Shown one piece after another: positions 25,525 to 37,850 of a stretch of DNA of 64,000 bases (the stretch's first letter is position 1; each line of letters opens with the position of its first letter). This DNA is from Stromatinia cepivora (lineage: Eukaryota > Ascomycota > Leotiomycetes > Helotiales > Sclerotiniaceae): assembly GCA_014898415.1 (NCBI GenBank), contig RCTD01000006.1, forward strand, positions 1,240,001-1,304,000. The letters run 5' to 3'. The notes under the pieces were generated by a model. The model was not told the origin of the DNA, made no database searches, and saw nothing but the letters and a program-made list of their open reading frames with translations. The translations under genes and the position numbers were made by a program.

Positions 25525-26066
25525 ATAATTCCATAGCCTATAGGACTCCATCCAAATTCTTTCAAATCTCCTTGACAATACAATATGAAACCTTCAAACA
25601 ATAATTCCTTTTTCATTATCTTCAAGACTCTCAGCTACTATCACAGTCAATCCACCTCCAACTTCCCCCCTCCCTCCCGTCCTCCCTATCTCACCGTCCT
25701 ACATCTCACAATTACAAACTTATTGTTCCCATCGAAATGACACTCTTATTACACAACCCACTCTGCCGGTTTTCTTTACCTTCTAGAATACGAAGAACCG
25801 AAATTCTCATTTCGGAATAAATATATTCGAATTTCAGTACCAAATAAATCGGGAACTCCCGATTCGAAATGGTCGAGGCCCGCGCATATATTTACATTGT
25901 TTCTAACACACGACCAATGAAATCACAAGAAGGAAATACCATTGCTCACCGCAAAGATTTGATTCGATTGGAAAAATCCTGGATGTCGAACCCCTTTTTC
26001 TCAAGGATCCATCATAACTCAATCAAACCGATATATGATGATCAAACATTTATATACTAAGGAGAC

Positions 26067-27104
26067 ATGATGTGGTCTGTTCGCAACGATTTCCTTTTGG
26101 TCCCCTATTCTCGTTACCAAGCTCTCTTCAATATGAATCTTTACTCCGTACTGCCAGGGTCAAGGAGTGATTCAATGCTTTGGTCTATTGGACTTCCAAT
26201 TCTCGAAGGAGAAGTTCATTTCCATTATTGTTCTATTGATCCGTGGATAATCAAACTTGTGATATTTCAAGACATTAAATCGGGACCGAAATATCCTAGG
26301 TATCATCATTTATCATTTCGAGGGGTTCTTCAAAAGGGAATCAAACGGACGCGAAAGCCATGCACACCAAAAAAAAAAGCAAAAAATTCTGCTGAATTCT
26401 TTGCCTCTACCAATTATCCTATACGAAAAGTCTGTCATCGGCATTGAGTCAACCAAATCGTCCCAACGACGGCAGATAGAATCAAGTCATTCATCGACCA
26501 ACAGGATCAACAGTTGGTTGTCATCCTCCTCCCCCAATTGGAATCAAAATGTCAAATATCCCATTTAAAAAGGCTGAAAAGATAAGAAACCACTATCAAT
26601 ATCAAAAGACGAGAAATTATCCGATAGGTAAGTAATCGTCGCAATGTTTCCAACTTGCAGATGTACCTTGTTTTCTTACATTACTCGGTTTGGCTCGTCG
26701 GTACCATTTTGATCATGTGATGTATTGAAGAATATTTTCAGGTCAGTCCAACCGTTGATTGGCAATTCAGAATAAATTACGAGGATTATGAGCCTGAAAG
26801 TCTCACTTCAGGTTTATTGATGCAATTACGTCGAAACAATTTAGAAACTGTTGGAGGTCACACGTTTTGTTATATTGCGCAGTCGCAATTTCGAGAACTT
26901 CGATTTGGTTAATTTATGATCGATGGCAAGTTCTCCTATGATCATGAAGCTGGGGTGGGTCAAACTTCATCAAATATCATCATCGGCGGAGACCTATACT
27001 CGAGGAGAGATCATCATATGATGCTGTCGATCCCGCTGCAGACCTTTATCTCATACAGGAGGAAGGACCCCAGAACTACGATCAGCAACAGCTTTGAGAT
27101 AGTA
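26067..27104 (+). pseudogene. Coding-like blocks in shifting frames, probable degraded gene
   Basis: Unrecognised. One frame is open from 26067 to a TGA at 26445-26447. The same frame then resumes with coding-like sequence (VNQIVPTTADRIKSFIDQQD, then LVVILLPQLES) to about 26585. After a plausible intron (donor GTAAGT near 26630, acceptor TTTTCAG at 26741), a block reads VSPTVDWQFRINYEDYEPES, then LLMQLRRNNLETVGGHTF and QSQFRELRFG to a TAA near 26911. In another frame, 26978-27094 reads RRRPILEERSSYDAVDPAAD, then LYLIQEEGPQNYDQQQL and a stop. No single splice model joins all blocks in frame: the intron phases conflict and TGA interrupts the first block. That points to a decayed gene, or a gene whose introns I could not place. 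Confidence 0.35.
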
Positions 27105-27179
27105 GTGATCTGTGCGGTGAACGATGATGTCGTGAATTCAAACTTGGAAATCTAAGTTCGCGTCTGTGTACCAATAGAC

Positions 27180-28390
27180 GCGTGGATTGCCAATTGATGC
27201 TTTTGATCTAAGAAAACAAGCTGACATCATGTCATTTTGTGTGACAGGCATCGCTCAACCTCCCCATCGTTCCGGTGACTGATGATTCCAAGTCACATTT
27301 TCAAATATACTTGGACGTGTCTAAATAGTCCATTTGCTATTCTTGCTTCTCTGTTATCTTGTTTTTCTTTGGCTCTCGTTCTCATCAAGCATCACATCTC
27401 ACAATGTATTCGGCAGGTACTTAAATTTGGACAGGCATCACATTTCCACATTTGAGTTCCATCTGAACATCGTAGGAAGTTTCTAACTACCATCTACCAT
27501 TCTGATGAAAAGGAGTCGAGTTTCTTATATCACGTTGGTTGCACCGCACGATAAAAGATACATAAACAATCTACTCTCGTGGAGAACTTCCGCGGCTTTT
27601 ATGATCAGTGAAGTGTGCAAGTTCGAGGTAGGTAGATCATGTATGCATTTTTATCGTCCAATATACAATATATGACACTTCACGTCTTCAGAATCATGTT
27701 CATGCAGAAAATATAAATAACTCTACTCTGGTCCGTTCTGAGATAACATTCAATTCCTTATTCAATGTTCATCAGATACATCATGTTCATCACATATTCC
27801 CGTTGTAAATATCTCATCTCCTCTCATCTTCCTTCAATCCCAAAAATATCTATCTGCGTCAGGTATCTTTTTCACATTCGATGCAGACTAGGAGAAATTG
27901 CATAACTTCAGATATCAATCCATGCAAATAGATGGGTTGTCCAATGACACACTTCCTTTCTCATGTATATCTAAATCTATCTATTTATTGATCTATTTAT
28001 ACCTTTGCGTTTGTGTTTTGTTTTAAGTCTTTTTATATATTCTTTTATTGTATTGGTATTGTAATATAATAATGTGGAATATAACAACATTTGCGCCAAT
28101 TCGTCAGTTAATAATGATTGGAAGGATATTTGTTTTTATTTTTCATCTTGCGTGATTGTAAGATCTTATGTTAGTATGGAGAGAATGAGAAGGGAAGAGA
28201 AACATGAGAAGCGGAGGTCGTATGTATTAAAGTGGATCTATTGATAGCGGGTATATGTGATTTTGATATGTTTGATACTGGATGCGGAGTGCTGAATATT
28301 GGATTAGAGATACTGGATATGGGATGCTGGGTATTGATTCTGATACGAGATTCTAGATGATGAATATATGAATTGGGGTGTAATAAGCTA
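27180..28390. other. Non-coding AT-rich spacer
   Basis: CT-rich and AT-rich stretches without ORFs of coding character. It ends at the TGTA microsatellite. Confidence 0.45.
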
Positions 28391-28502
28391 TGTATGTATG
28401 TATGTATGTATGTATGTATGTATGTATGTATGTATGTATGTATGTATGTATGTATGTATGTATGTATGTATGTATGTATGTATGTATGTATGTATGTATG
28501 TA
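28391..28502. repeat. (TGTA)n microsatellite, about 28 units
   Basis: An uninterrupted tetranucleotide array of about 112 bp. The minus strand gives a spurious His-Thr-Tyr-Ile repeat ORF. Such an array should be highly polymorphic between strains. Confidence 0.95.
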
Positions 28503-31500
28503 TAATATGATATAAATATATAAATATATAAATCTAAACCAAAAAAAAATCAAATCGGATCATTTCGCAAGAAAAGGGTAAAGAGATAATCTTACAAAAA
28601 TAGGAATTTATTGGAAATCCTATACTGATTATAGAACTTTGCTGGAATTAAACATAATAATAATAATATTATTATTATTACACTAATAAAATATTTAGAT
28701 CGAGTTTTTGATTATTTTCTTATTTTCTTATTTCTCATTTTTCTGCTAGATCCGGATTTATTGTAGATATTGTGGATAGAGGGATGGTTCTATACTTATG
28801 TCTAAAAAGAAAAGATTTTTCGGGGCGAGGGTTTATATAGATGGATGATAAAGATGACTTGATGATTTGATTATTAAACGAATATAAAGAGGAGAAGGAT
28901 CTAAGGGGTTAAGTGTGAGTGTCGGTGGATACCGACGTCGGTTTATGCGAAGGTGCATGCATACAAAGGTTTATGTTTGAGTATAAATGTGTGTAGAAAT
29001 ATATGTGTGATATGAGTTGGGGATCTGCATTGCAATTATACTATTAGAGGCTGCTGCGTGTTGAATGCTTGATTTTGGTGTATGGAGGAAGGAGAGGCCT
29101 GAGATTTTGTGGGTCATGGTGCTTCCGCTTTGTTGTGATGCGTTGAGATTCTTTTTCGCTGCAGTGTGGTCTATGGTACGGTGGTGAATGTCTAGAGCGG
29201 ATAGAGTGTGATGCGTAAAGTTATAGGCTGTTTAGAATGTTCGGGGTACTGGTTGGGTAGGTTCGTAGATTGCGTGAATTACTAGAATATCAAGTTTGAC
29301 TGGGAGAAATAATTTTGTATAATTGATTGATCCATAATGTATATGTAGAGTATATTGATTTTTGGTTTTTGGACGTTTTGAACTCAGGGCTGGTGGTGTG
29401 GAAATGTGATGCTGAGTTTGGCGGAATGAATGATTGAATCCGTATAGTATTGGAATATTTTGTGAGAAGAATCAATGAATGTTTGTGATTGTTTATGTGA
29501 ATGACTGGTTGAATAAAAGTGTTGTATTATGCTGTGTATCAATCCTCCAGTAATCAATTATTGTGAGAGCAAAGACGCAGAAAGAATGAAGAGGGCGGGG
29601 AGGATTATGATGATCATCCGTGGTATATGAGATTATTTGCCTACTAAATAGTAATAGCATGGCTGGCTAGCAAAATTCATACATAGCGATATACGTTGGA
29701 AGTGTAGGAATAAATTCAGATGTAATGTACTCCGGATTGTTGCGGTTCGGTTGATCATATCATGATTATTAATTCGCACATAGCTAATACCCATATAGAA
29801 TTTTCCAAAGCTTGCTTGTGTATCAGGTTCCCAAACACTTTGCTTCTCCACTTATAACCGTGTTTCATCCCTATTATAAGATGAGATGAACTGGAGGGAA
29901 TCTCGCACACGCTCATGCCTGCTAATGTCCAGAACATACAGAGTACACAACGCTCTTCAAAATCCCACCCAAAAACCAACCCCTAAACCAACCCCTAACA
30001 AATCTGCCCATTTCTGACTTCCCAAACTGCGACTCGTCTCCAGTTGATCGGTTCAATTCTGCAATTTTCACATCTCCAAAATGAATGATGGATCTACTAA
30101 GCATCTGTAGTTGTAGTTGAATGTCGGGTGAACTTTCTTCCGATCAACATTCCCAGACCCTATTTTGGCCTAAGATAAGATTAAGCGAGGCTACATTTTT
30201 ATTACTCACACAGTCATTAGTGTCCCTTGAAAAATAACATAATACTACACAAACCCGGACGAGGGCTTGAATGGTGGGGAGGAAAGAAATGAAGGTCGTG
30301 GTTGATGATTTGGTTGTGGTGGTGGTTGACGTTTTGTGGGGTATTGCTGGTTGACGGGGCGACTCGCTGCCGCTTGTGGGGAGATGATGTATGGATGGAA
30401 TCTCACGGCGATGTTAACGATAATACTGGCAGGTCGGATCAATGTAGCTGTGCGATATTGTTTCTCGAATACAATGGATAGAAAAAATATAAAAGGGGGG
30501 GTGGGAGGCATAAGCGAATACGATTCCGAGATTTTGGCAGAGGGACTTATGGCGTAATTTGGCGAAGAACAAATGAGATAAATGCCTTTAATGGTTCTAC
30601 AATGACTATCTTGTTGAAAATTATGAGTAATCGCCATCAGTCCTGGATAACCCACCGAATTACCATTGCTCTACGATGGAGCCGACATCGCCTTGGTACC
30701 GAAAGGGCATCATCCTGGAATGCCCATCGAATTGCCATCGCCCATTATTGAATCGCCATATCTATTATCCTACCACACCTTCGTCCTGCCTTGCCTATCG
30801 TTCTCTATTGTCTATCCTCCTGTCATACCCCAGGTTCTACCATAACTTCACTACCGCTATCCTGCCCTCACCTTACCATAGTTTGCCATCATGCCTTAGT
30901 CGCTTCCCCGTTGACTTCAAGGAGGCGAAAGGATGAGGCACTTTTTGAATCATCGAGAGGCAAGAGGATGTGGAGCTGACTTGGGGGGCTAGTCGACCGA
31001 ATCTTAAGAGTGGTTTTGTTGCCGAACTCTAGATTATGAAGTTCTTGGAAAGTGGGAGGTCGAAGTGCACGGGAATGAGGAGATATTACTCCTATGCAAT
31101 TAATCATTGATATCATTGGCAAAGGCTGTAAAAAAGGTAAAGGGGGTGTATCTCAGGCATGAATGATGAGTATCAAGTGGACGGTTGATGCGTGCAATCT
31201 ATATAGCATCAGTCGCGTTTATTTCCTTGTGGCATTTAGGGGCGAGATGAGATCAATCGGAAAATTGCTTGCTAGTCGAAGATTTCATTTATGATTGTCA
31301 GACTGGAGGAACAAATTTATTCGTATATTTTAACATTCCTTGTCGATGTCGATGTCGGGGTTTTGAATTGGCAGGTACTCATGGGTCGAATAAATGAATG
31401 TAAAGTGGCGGGAAAGCCTTTTGGGACACATTGAAACCCCGAGACGATAATGTATTGTGGTACTATTCGTTTTTGGCAGCTGGTGCATTCTCAAATTAAA

Positions 31501-34500
31501 AATCGGATTGATGGTTTTCGGTGGCAGGTTTTTGAATTGTAAAATTCTTGTCGGAGGTGGAATTGAGAGCCAAGAGGGGCTTGGGTGATGGCATGGTTCG
31601 AGGACATAGCATCGCAGAGGATCTGAGTGCGGGTGTCCAGTATCTATGCTGGAGAATTATGGGCAATAGTTTGGGAATGAGCACGATACCTGGGGTGGTT
31701 AAGAGACACGAAAATCGTGGGTAGTCAGCTTTGAAAAATTCAGAGAATTGGAGAAGAAATCCATACGAGGATGGCGTTTCCTAATCGATACAGCTTCGGC
31801 ATAACTCCGGGGTTTGGAATTTTTAACAGGAATTCAAGATGGCTTTTAATGCCTTATACAGAGCGGTAATTTTATACAATAGAAGGCAGTTTATTTAGAT
31901 CTTGCTAATGAGAGAGCAAAGGTCAGGTCAAATGGAGTCTCATGATGTGCGGAAAATGCCTGCTTCGAATCTAAAAAAAAAAAATCTCTACCGAAGGGGT
32001 TTTTTTTTTGTCCTTTAGCGCCGGCAAGGTGCTGCTATTCTGAATGTTTTTGTATGTTTCTTTCTCTTGGTGCAGTATATCTTTCAATAATGGGATCCAC
32101 TTTCTATCTTGAATGGATCTGTTTTGAAGAAGTAAATGGCGAATTGGTGTGTAAGCGAGGAAGCTGCGAGTGTGGTTGGGAAAATTGAGGTGAAGTAGTG
32201 TGCCTCAAGACCCGGGGCCATGTCAAAAATGGCAAGAAAGCTTTACTCTTAACTTTTCCTCATGCGCAACCTGGTTGCCCTTCTCAAATGTTCATTCCTA
32301 AATGCCTGTCTCGTTGCAATGCTAAACCTCCAATGCCCATACCCATGCCTATGTTCAATGCTCATTCCTAGTGCTTTTGTCTGATCCTAATGTGTTAGTA
32401 AATCCTAGGTGGGCTAGTTATGAGTTACAGCCAATATCTCGCTGGTGTATATTTTAGAGATCAGCACGCCACCACCTAGTTATGCCCAACAAGCAAGTGT
32501 AATTGGCCATCCCAGCCGAACGTAGTAGTAGTAAAGATGAAGGCCGAGCGTGGCCGGTGCTCAAATCATATATGTTGGATGCCTTTCGGACCATCAGTAT
32601 TTATTCCTACGATTGTTATGTCATCAGTAGTAGTGCCAATACAAGTGGAGTTTGGATACACTGAAATTGAAACTTCCATGAACTTGTCAGCCACCCTCGT
32701 AGAAAAGCAACTTGTTTTCTGAGGTATCAAAAAGCATATAGTCAACTTTTTAATTTAGCCAGATACACACAACCATACTGTACAGTTACTCAATAAAAAC
32801 CACTTTCATTTCATGTACTGTTTCGTTGTCAGCCTCTATCTGGAAATTTGAATGTATAATTTGAAGTATCAGCTCATGGCATGGCACAGAGACTCTAGAC
32901 TTTGGTAATTACGTCATCAAAGCATCCATTTTCATTATTTGATATTGCACGGCATATCTAATTGAAGACTAAGCTCTTAGTATTTTCATTCACCTGAGTC
33001 ACCTTCAAAAATACCTCCCTCTAGTCAAACCATAGTGACCTTGGCAAAGATTGCGCGAAGGATGCACAAATTTGTTTAAAACTCCTTCAATTCACCGGAC
33101 TTAGGGCTAAGGATTAGGGCTTTCTTAGTCTGCCACGTATTTCGAATACAGTCAAATGCCGAGAAAATCCGAAGGAGTATGAAGGCAACAGTAAACGAAA
33201 ATTTTTGTTTTCATTTGTCTCATCGCCGATTTCATATTCTAGAGTACAATGCATCCGTTTGCGCAATTTGAATGGCCAGTCGTATCGTTAATTACAGTGT
33301 AAAGCAGCGTACGTTCAAAGAACACCTAGTCGGTGATAAAGTAAAGTCTTAATGTTCTTCAATGCCAGTTTCTATCGATTCCGATCAAATCACGTAGATC
33401 TCGTCAATTTTAAAGGAGCCAGAAGGGACAAATTTGACTAACCGAGTATTGGGTGCTTGGCATTTGCTTCTCCTATTTTCTCCCAGCTGCACAAAAAACA
33501 TGCTAAACGACGATCGCCGTGAGCCCGAATAGGCAGTGCGCAACTAGTTGTACTCACTATCGAACCTATCGAGCAGAGTTTTACATTAATATTACTGTGA
33601 AACTTGCCTGGCAAATGTTCCCGGCCACAGATTCGCTATCTCAAAGTGTCCAGATTTTTCCACTAGTAAGCTAGGTAAGTGGGCTTGATGCGCTACTGAA
33701 TAAGTGCCCGGTTAAATCCACAGTTCCACAGGGCAGCAGAGTGACAGTATCTCACTTTCTTTCAAAAAATTCAGCCAATCCCTGTCTTTCGTGTAATGAC
33801 CTTGGAAGTTTTTATTTACAGCTTATAAAAACATTGAAACCATTCTCTATATTTCATCCAGCTATTTTTTATTCTCAGAGAGTGATGATTGCGAAAGTTA
33901 TCGGTATCATATAAAAATGATTCCCGTTCTCCAAAGTCCCATCTAAATCGGCCTTAAGTAATCAGCAGCTGCCACTAAACGAGACGATTATAGCTTGGAA
34001 GGTTTTTCGGACGACTTGTCGTTCTTTGGATATGGGAAAGAAGAACCAAAGTTTTAGTTTCAAATGCCGAAACAAACTTCATCGACCTAATACATCATTA
34101 AATCTATGGAAAAAGATGTTCACATTTTCCCCGAGCCTCGGTGGAACAGCATCGATTGAGGAAATAAACTTAAAAAGGTCTAGAGGCTCAAATCATTACC
34201 TATTTCGGTGTAGTAAAGAGCTCCGGGTAAGGGAGTAACTCTTTCGACCTTTGTAGTGGCATGGGACAGATTTCTCCCATCACGCCGAGGAAGTGTGGAG
34301 CAGGGCCGGGGCTCAAGCACGGAAATTCCATGGCTCCTACTATGATTATTGATACATACATTGTAAACATTGAAACCTATAACTTACAAAATGTTCAAAA
34401 TCATATCTAACTGAGAGGCCATAAACATATTCATGTACTCTCGACCAAGCCAAGCACGCCCGTGTGGATTAGAATCCTCTCAACCATCTGAGGGGCTGTA

Positions 34501-35565
34501 GAGGGAGGCTAAGTTGTCTTGAATGACAAATTTTATGCCCACAGCTGAGTTTAGCGTTGAGTAGGTCGTTCGGCCTTTGTAATTTGGTAGCCACTCAACC
34601 TGGGCGACTGCTTTTCGACTGCTAATAAAGTCGTCTGATCTTCGAGATTTTGTAGCTAGGCCGTCTGAAGCGACTAATCGTAATACCAAGTCGCCGTCAA
34701 CGTCTAAGGCGACCAAAGCAGCACATCGATAGATGTGATTGCACTTTTTCCAACCCATATCCAGCTAATACGCATCTTAATAATGTGTAATGCATTTTAA
34801 GTTCCCTTAGACACAATAGTGATCTACTGGTTTGAACCTCTGTACCGTAAACGTACTGATGCCAAACACTACTTGAAAAACGTAGAGAAAATGTGTTTTA
34901 GTCAATTTTTTGAGGCAAAACTCATGAAGATTGTTTATAAAAGGTGCCCCGCACCCCAGCTTTCATACTTCTCCTTTCTTTCTTCGCCCACATTCAGATA
35001 CTCGAACTTCCTACTTGGTTTCATCAAGTATTTCATTTTATCACATTTTATTACATTTCAACGCATAATCAATTCAAAGGACATCTTGTCCAATTAAAGT
35101 AAGTACCTCTTGTTATTCGTACTGCATTTACAAAGATCTTTTCTTAGAATAAAATTCTATATGGCATTATCGAGTGTCCTTGTAGTAAACTACAAGAGCA
35201 GTATTGTTATCCATACTTTGAATCCATTTCAACAATCGAATCATTTTCAAAGGTTCAAAGACTTTCGAACATTGGAAGATCTCAAATCAATCTGCAATTT
35301 CGGGGTATCCAATATCCCGGACTGGCAGACGCGATGTGAACTTTGGATGTTTGAGTATGACTCGATATTTTGAATGGTTTGAATGTTCCAATTGGTTTCA
35401 AGAATTTAAGAGCCTCCCATTGTCCTCTGTTGTCCGGACTATTGGACTCCCTGGAGGAAGAGATCCGTACGAAAGTTCCGTTGCAGTAGCTTAAGCTGAC
35501 AATTCCTGTGATATATATATAGTCTTACACCAATAATCAATCGTAAAGGGTTGAATTTAGCGAAA
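28503..35565. other. 7 kb gene-poor region
   Basis: I can support no gene here. ORFs are below about 140 codons, lack recognisable domains and are not joined by splice signals. The largest are at 30245-30655 (-, 136 codons, Pro-rich end) and 34480-34758 (-, 92 codons, somewhat more coding-like: CAALVALDVDGDLVLRLVAS). There is an AAT/ATT palindrome near 28657-28680 and A/T homopolymers near 31973-32010. The region may hold promoters, untranslated RNA or decayed elements, but nothing I can name. Confidence 0.45.
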
Positions 35566-36549
35566 ATGGCTACGGATTTGTCTGTCGCACGTGGCGTCTA
35601 TGATGCAGCCAAGACCATGCTCACAATTAGCCCCCGTTCACCAGCCGATAGTAGCTACGAGTCCGGCCGCCTTTGCGGGGGGGTCTCCGAATGTGACATG
35701 TGTGCTCGATATTTTGAGCATGTCACCGTAAATGGAGGGGAACCTCTTGATGAGGAGGGTCTTGCCGGTGCCAAAATTTTGGCGGCGATGATGCAAGATA
35801 GGTCCGGGGAAACGACTTCCCAAGACGATACGGAGGGGTATACCACAGAGTATGCTCTTGATGTAGAAGACAGATTGTAAGTTATATGTCTCCTTAGTGT
35901 AAATTGTTCAATAGTCTGCGCTAGATGTGAGCTTTCAATATCTGAAAACACTTTAATATTCGAAGTGAATTCAACATATTAAATGATTTGAATATTTTTA
36001 ATTGTATGAATAATTCAAAGAATTTGAATGTTCTAAACAATTCCAATGTTCAAAGGTCTCAAATTGTTGGACTACAATCCGGGCTATTGGACAAAATACT
36101 TTGGTGACTTGCCACTACTAACATGTCGCAGGAACGGCTCTATGTTTGAGCGTGGAGAATCTGGTGGACAGGCGCCTCGTAGAAAGGCACCTGCTCAACC
36201 AAGCCACCGGAGAAATTCTGGCGCCGGTGCTGCCCGAAAGAGGAAGGCAGAAGAGCAAGGAGAGAGTTCCGCCCAGGGTTTCAGGAGAGGCCAAGCAAAG
36301 AGAGCCACCGAGGCAGGAGCTACCGGTGTTAATACAACACCCAAACCTGTTTTGTCGCCGGAGGAAAAGAAGAGGGCTCAGGAGGAAAGGATGAAAGTTC
36401 TGAGGGCTGACAATGAGCGAGCGAAGGAGGAGATGTTTCCTCAGTTCAAAAAGAAAGATAGAGGGCAGCCTGCTGTTGCGTTGGATCGGATGGGTTGCCC
36501 AACGAGAGATTCTGGCTGCCCTCGTGAGCTGATAGGAAGGTACAGCTGA
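35566..36549 (+). CDS. Unrecognised two-exon gene encoding a basic protein
   Basis: Not recognised. The ATG at 35566 (MATDLSVARGVYDAAKTML) opens exon 1 (35566-35876). The GTAAGT donor and TGTCGCAG acceptor remove a 255-nt intron, and exon 2 (36132-36549) continues in frame to give 242 residues. Exon 1 has a Cys pair in VSECDMCARYFEHV and an acidic end (QDDTEGYTTEY, DVEDR). Exon 2 is strongly basic: RRKAPAQPSHRRNSGAG, AARKRKAEEQ, a predicted helix SPEEKKRAQEERMKVLRADN and a Cys-containing end MGCPTRDSGCPREL. The basic runs could serve as nuclear localisation or nucleic-acid contacts (inference). GC content is higher than in its AT-rich surroundings. It sits 339 bp from a TIR element. It is possibly lineage-specific; the clean splice junction argues that it is real. 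Confidence 0.6.
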
Positions 36550-36887
36550 ATGTCGTGTCCTTTTTTTTTTACCAAAAAAATGTTTGATTTGTATAAAACG
36601 TTGCTGCAACCAAAGCAGTTTGTCAACCTGCTTGTGGATGTTTGACTTGATTATGAATGATGAAAATTATATTTTGGATCTAAGAGCCTTCTCCTTATCC
36701 CTTCAACAGGTTGTCACAGGGTCATCGATATGACTCCTCTGCCCACTTCTGAATGTACGATTCTAGGTATCACCAATAACTAAAAGGAAGTTTACGATCT
36801 TATTATTATTCTTATTTCTTGGATGAAATGTTATCAGTAATATCAGTGCTTCGCCGGCATTCCATTCACCAAAAAAAAAATCCTTAT

Positions 36888-37401
36888 CTAAGAATTCTGG
36901 TCCGGATTCACCGTACACTAAATGAAATTATATCAAAATTGATGATTTTTCAGGTTTTCAAACCCCTATCATTTATATAAAAATTTAAGATAATTTATTA
37001 AAATCTGTATTTATATAAATACAATTATTCGAAATTTATTAAATATCAAATAAAATATTTTTATATAATTTTGTTTCGAAATTATATATATTCGAAATCA
37101 AAAAAGTAAAAAAGTTCAAAAAAATCGTTTATTTTGTATAAGAAAAATGTTATATATTCGAAATTTTAAAAATTTTAAATTTTAAATTAATATAATTTTT
37201 GAATAAAAATTATAAAAAATAAAATATATTATATTCTATTATTCGATTATAATTAATTATTATATTTCAAAATTTCAATTATTTTTATTTAATATTAAAA
37301 AAGTTATTCGATATTTAATTTTGTATAAAAAAACATAGCTTTCATAGGGATTCTATCACGAATTCGAATAATGTGCAGTGAGTAGATTCCAGAACTCTTA
37401 C
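36888..37401 (-). mobile_element. AT-rich non-autonomous TIR element, copy 1 (514 bp)
   Basis: The element is bounded by imperfect terminal inverted repeats. The left end reads CTAAGAATTCTGG, then TTCACCGTACACTAAA; the right end, reverse-complemented, reads GTAAGAGTTCTGG, then CTCACTGCACATTATTCG. The interior is very AT-rich with no ORF. It matches, in reverse complement and over its full 514 bp, the copy at 61409-61922, including shared blocks such as TTAAGATAATTTATTAAAA-like and TTATTCGAAATTTATTAAAT. The strand sign only marks opposite orientation to that copy. MITE-like size and structure suggest a cut-and-paste DNA transposon derivative. No clear target duplication is seen. The AT bias could reflect RIP. 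Confidence 0.8.
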
Positions 37402-37613
37402 AATCTGAATGCTGAACTTCATAATGGACAATACAAAATTTCATTCAGAACCGCATAAATATCTTTGATACTCACCCGTGAACCATTTTCACCTGCATTT
37501 AGATGCTCAGATATACTGAAATTATGAAGTATTTAGGAATTTTTACTTCCTCTCTCTCTTTCAAATATAAAATGCTTTAATGCTTCATCGATGACCGAAG
37601 CAACTAATCCTGT

Positions 37614-37850
37614 ATCTAAATGTTTGACTTACCATATTAAATGAAAAGTATATCCAACCCCGAATTCATTTGTAATTCTCATTCTCTTAATAGAATAATA
37701 CTCAATCCCCATTAATGAATGCATATCTAAATGTTTGAGCCTAGCGTGACCAATTATCAGTATATCCGGCTTCAATTACCATGCTTCTTTAAAAAAGATA
37801 CTACTAACATCCCTTCCATCAATCTCCTCAACCTATACCTAAATGTTTGA
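37614..37850. repeat. Three copies of TAAATGTTTGA spaced about 111 bp
   Basis: ATCTAAATGTTTGA starts at 37614 and 37725, and ACCTAAATGTTTGA at 37837, giving intervals of 111 and 112 bp. Units 1 and 2 also share AGTATATCC at about the same offset. This looks like an old, strongly diverged tandem repeat. Confidence 0.45.

Noticed and set aside
25344..25625. Minus-strand ORF with a long Phe run
   Set aside because: Produced by the GAAAAA repeat. The poly-Phe tract is not a credible membrane segment.
28353..28553. Minus-strand ORF of His-Thr-Tyr-Ile repeats
   Set aside because: It is a direct translation of the TGTA microsatellite and has no other coding evidence.
30245..30655. 136-codon minus-strand ORF
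   Set aside because: Pro-rich low-complexity end, no recognisable domain, overlapping ORFs on the other strand and no splice context. Not enough to call a gene.
34480..34758. 92-codon minus-strand ORF with somewhat coding-like sequence
   Set aside because: No homologue recognised, no introns or neighbouring exons found. Left in the description of the gene-poor region rather than called.
36118..36609. 163-codon minus-strand ORF
   Set aside because: Antisense to exon 2 of the unrecognised gene, whose splice-joined plus-strand frame is better supported.
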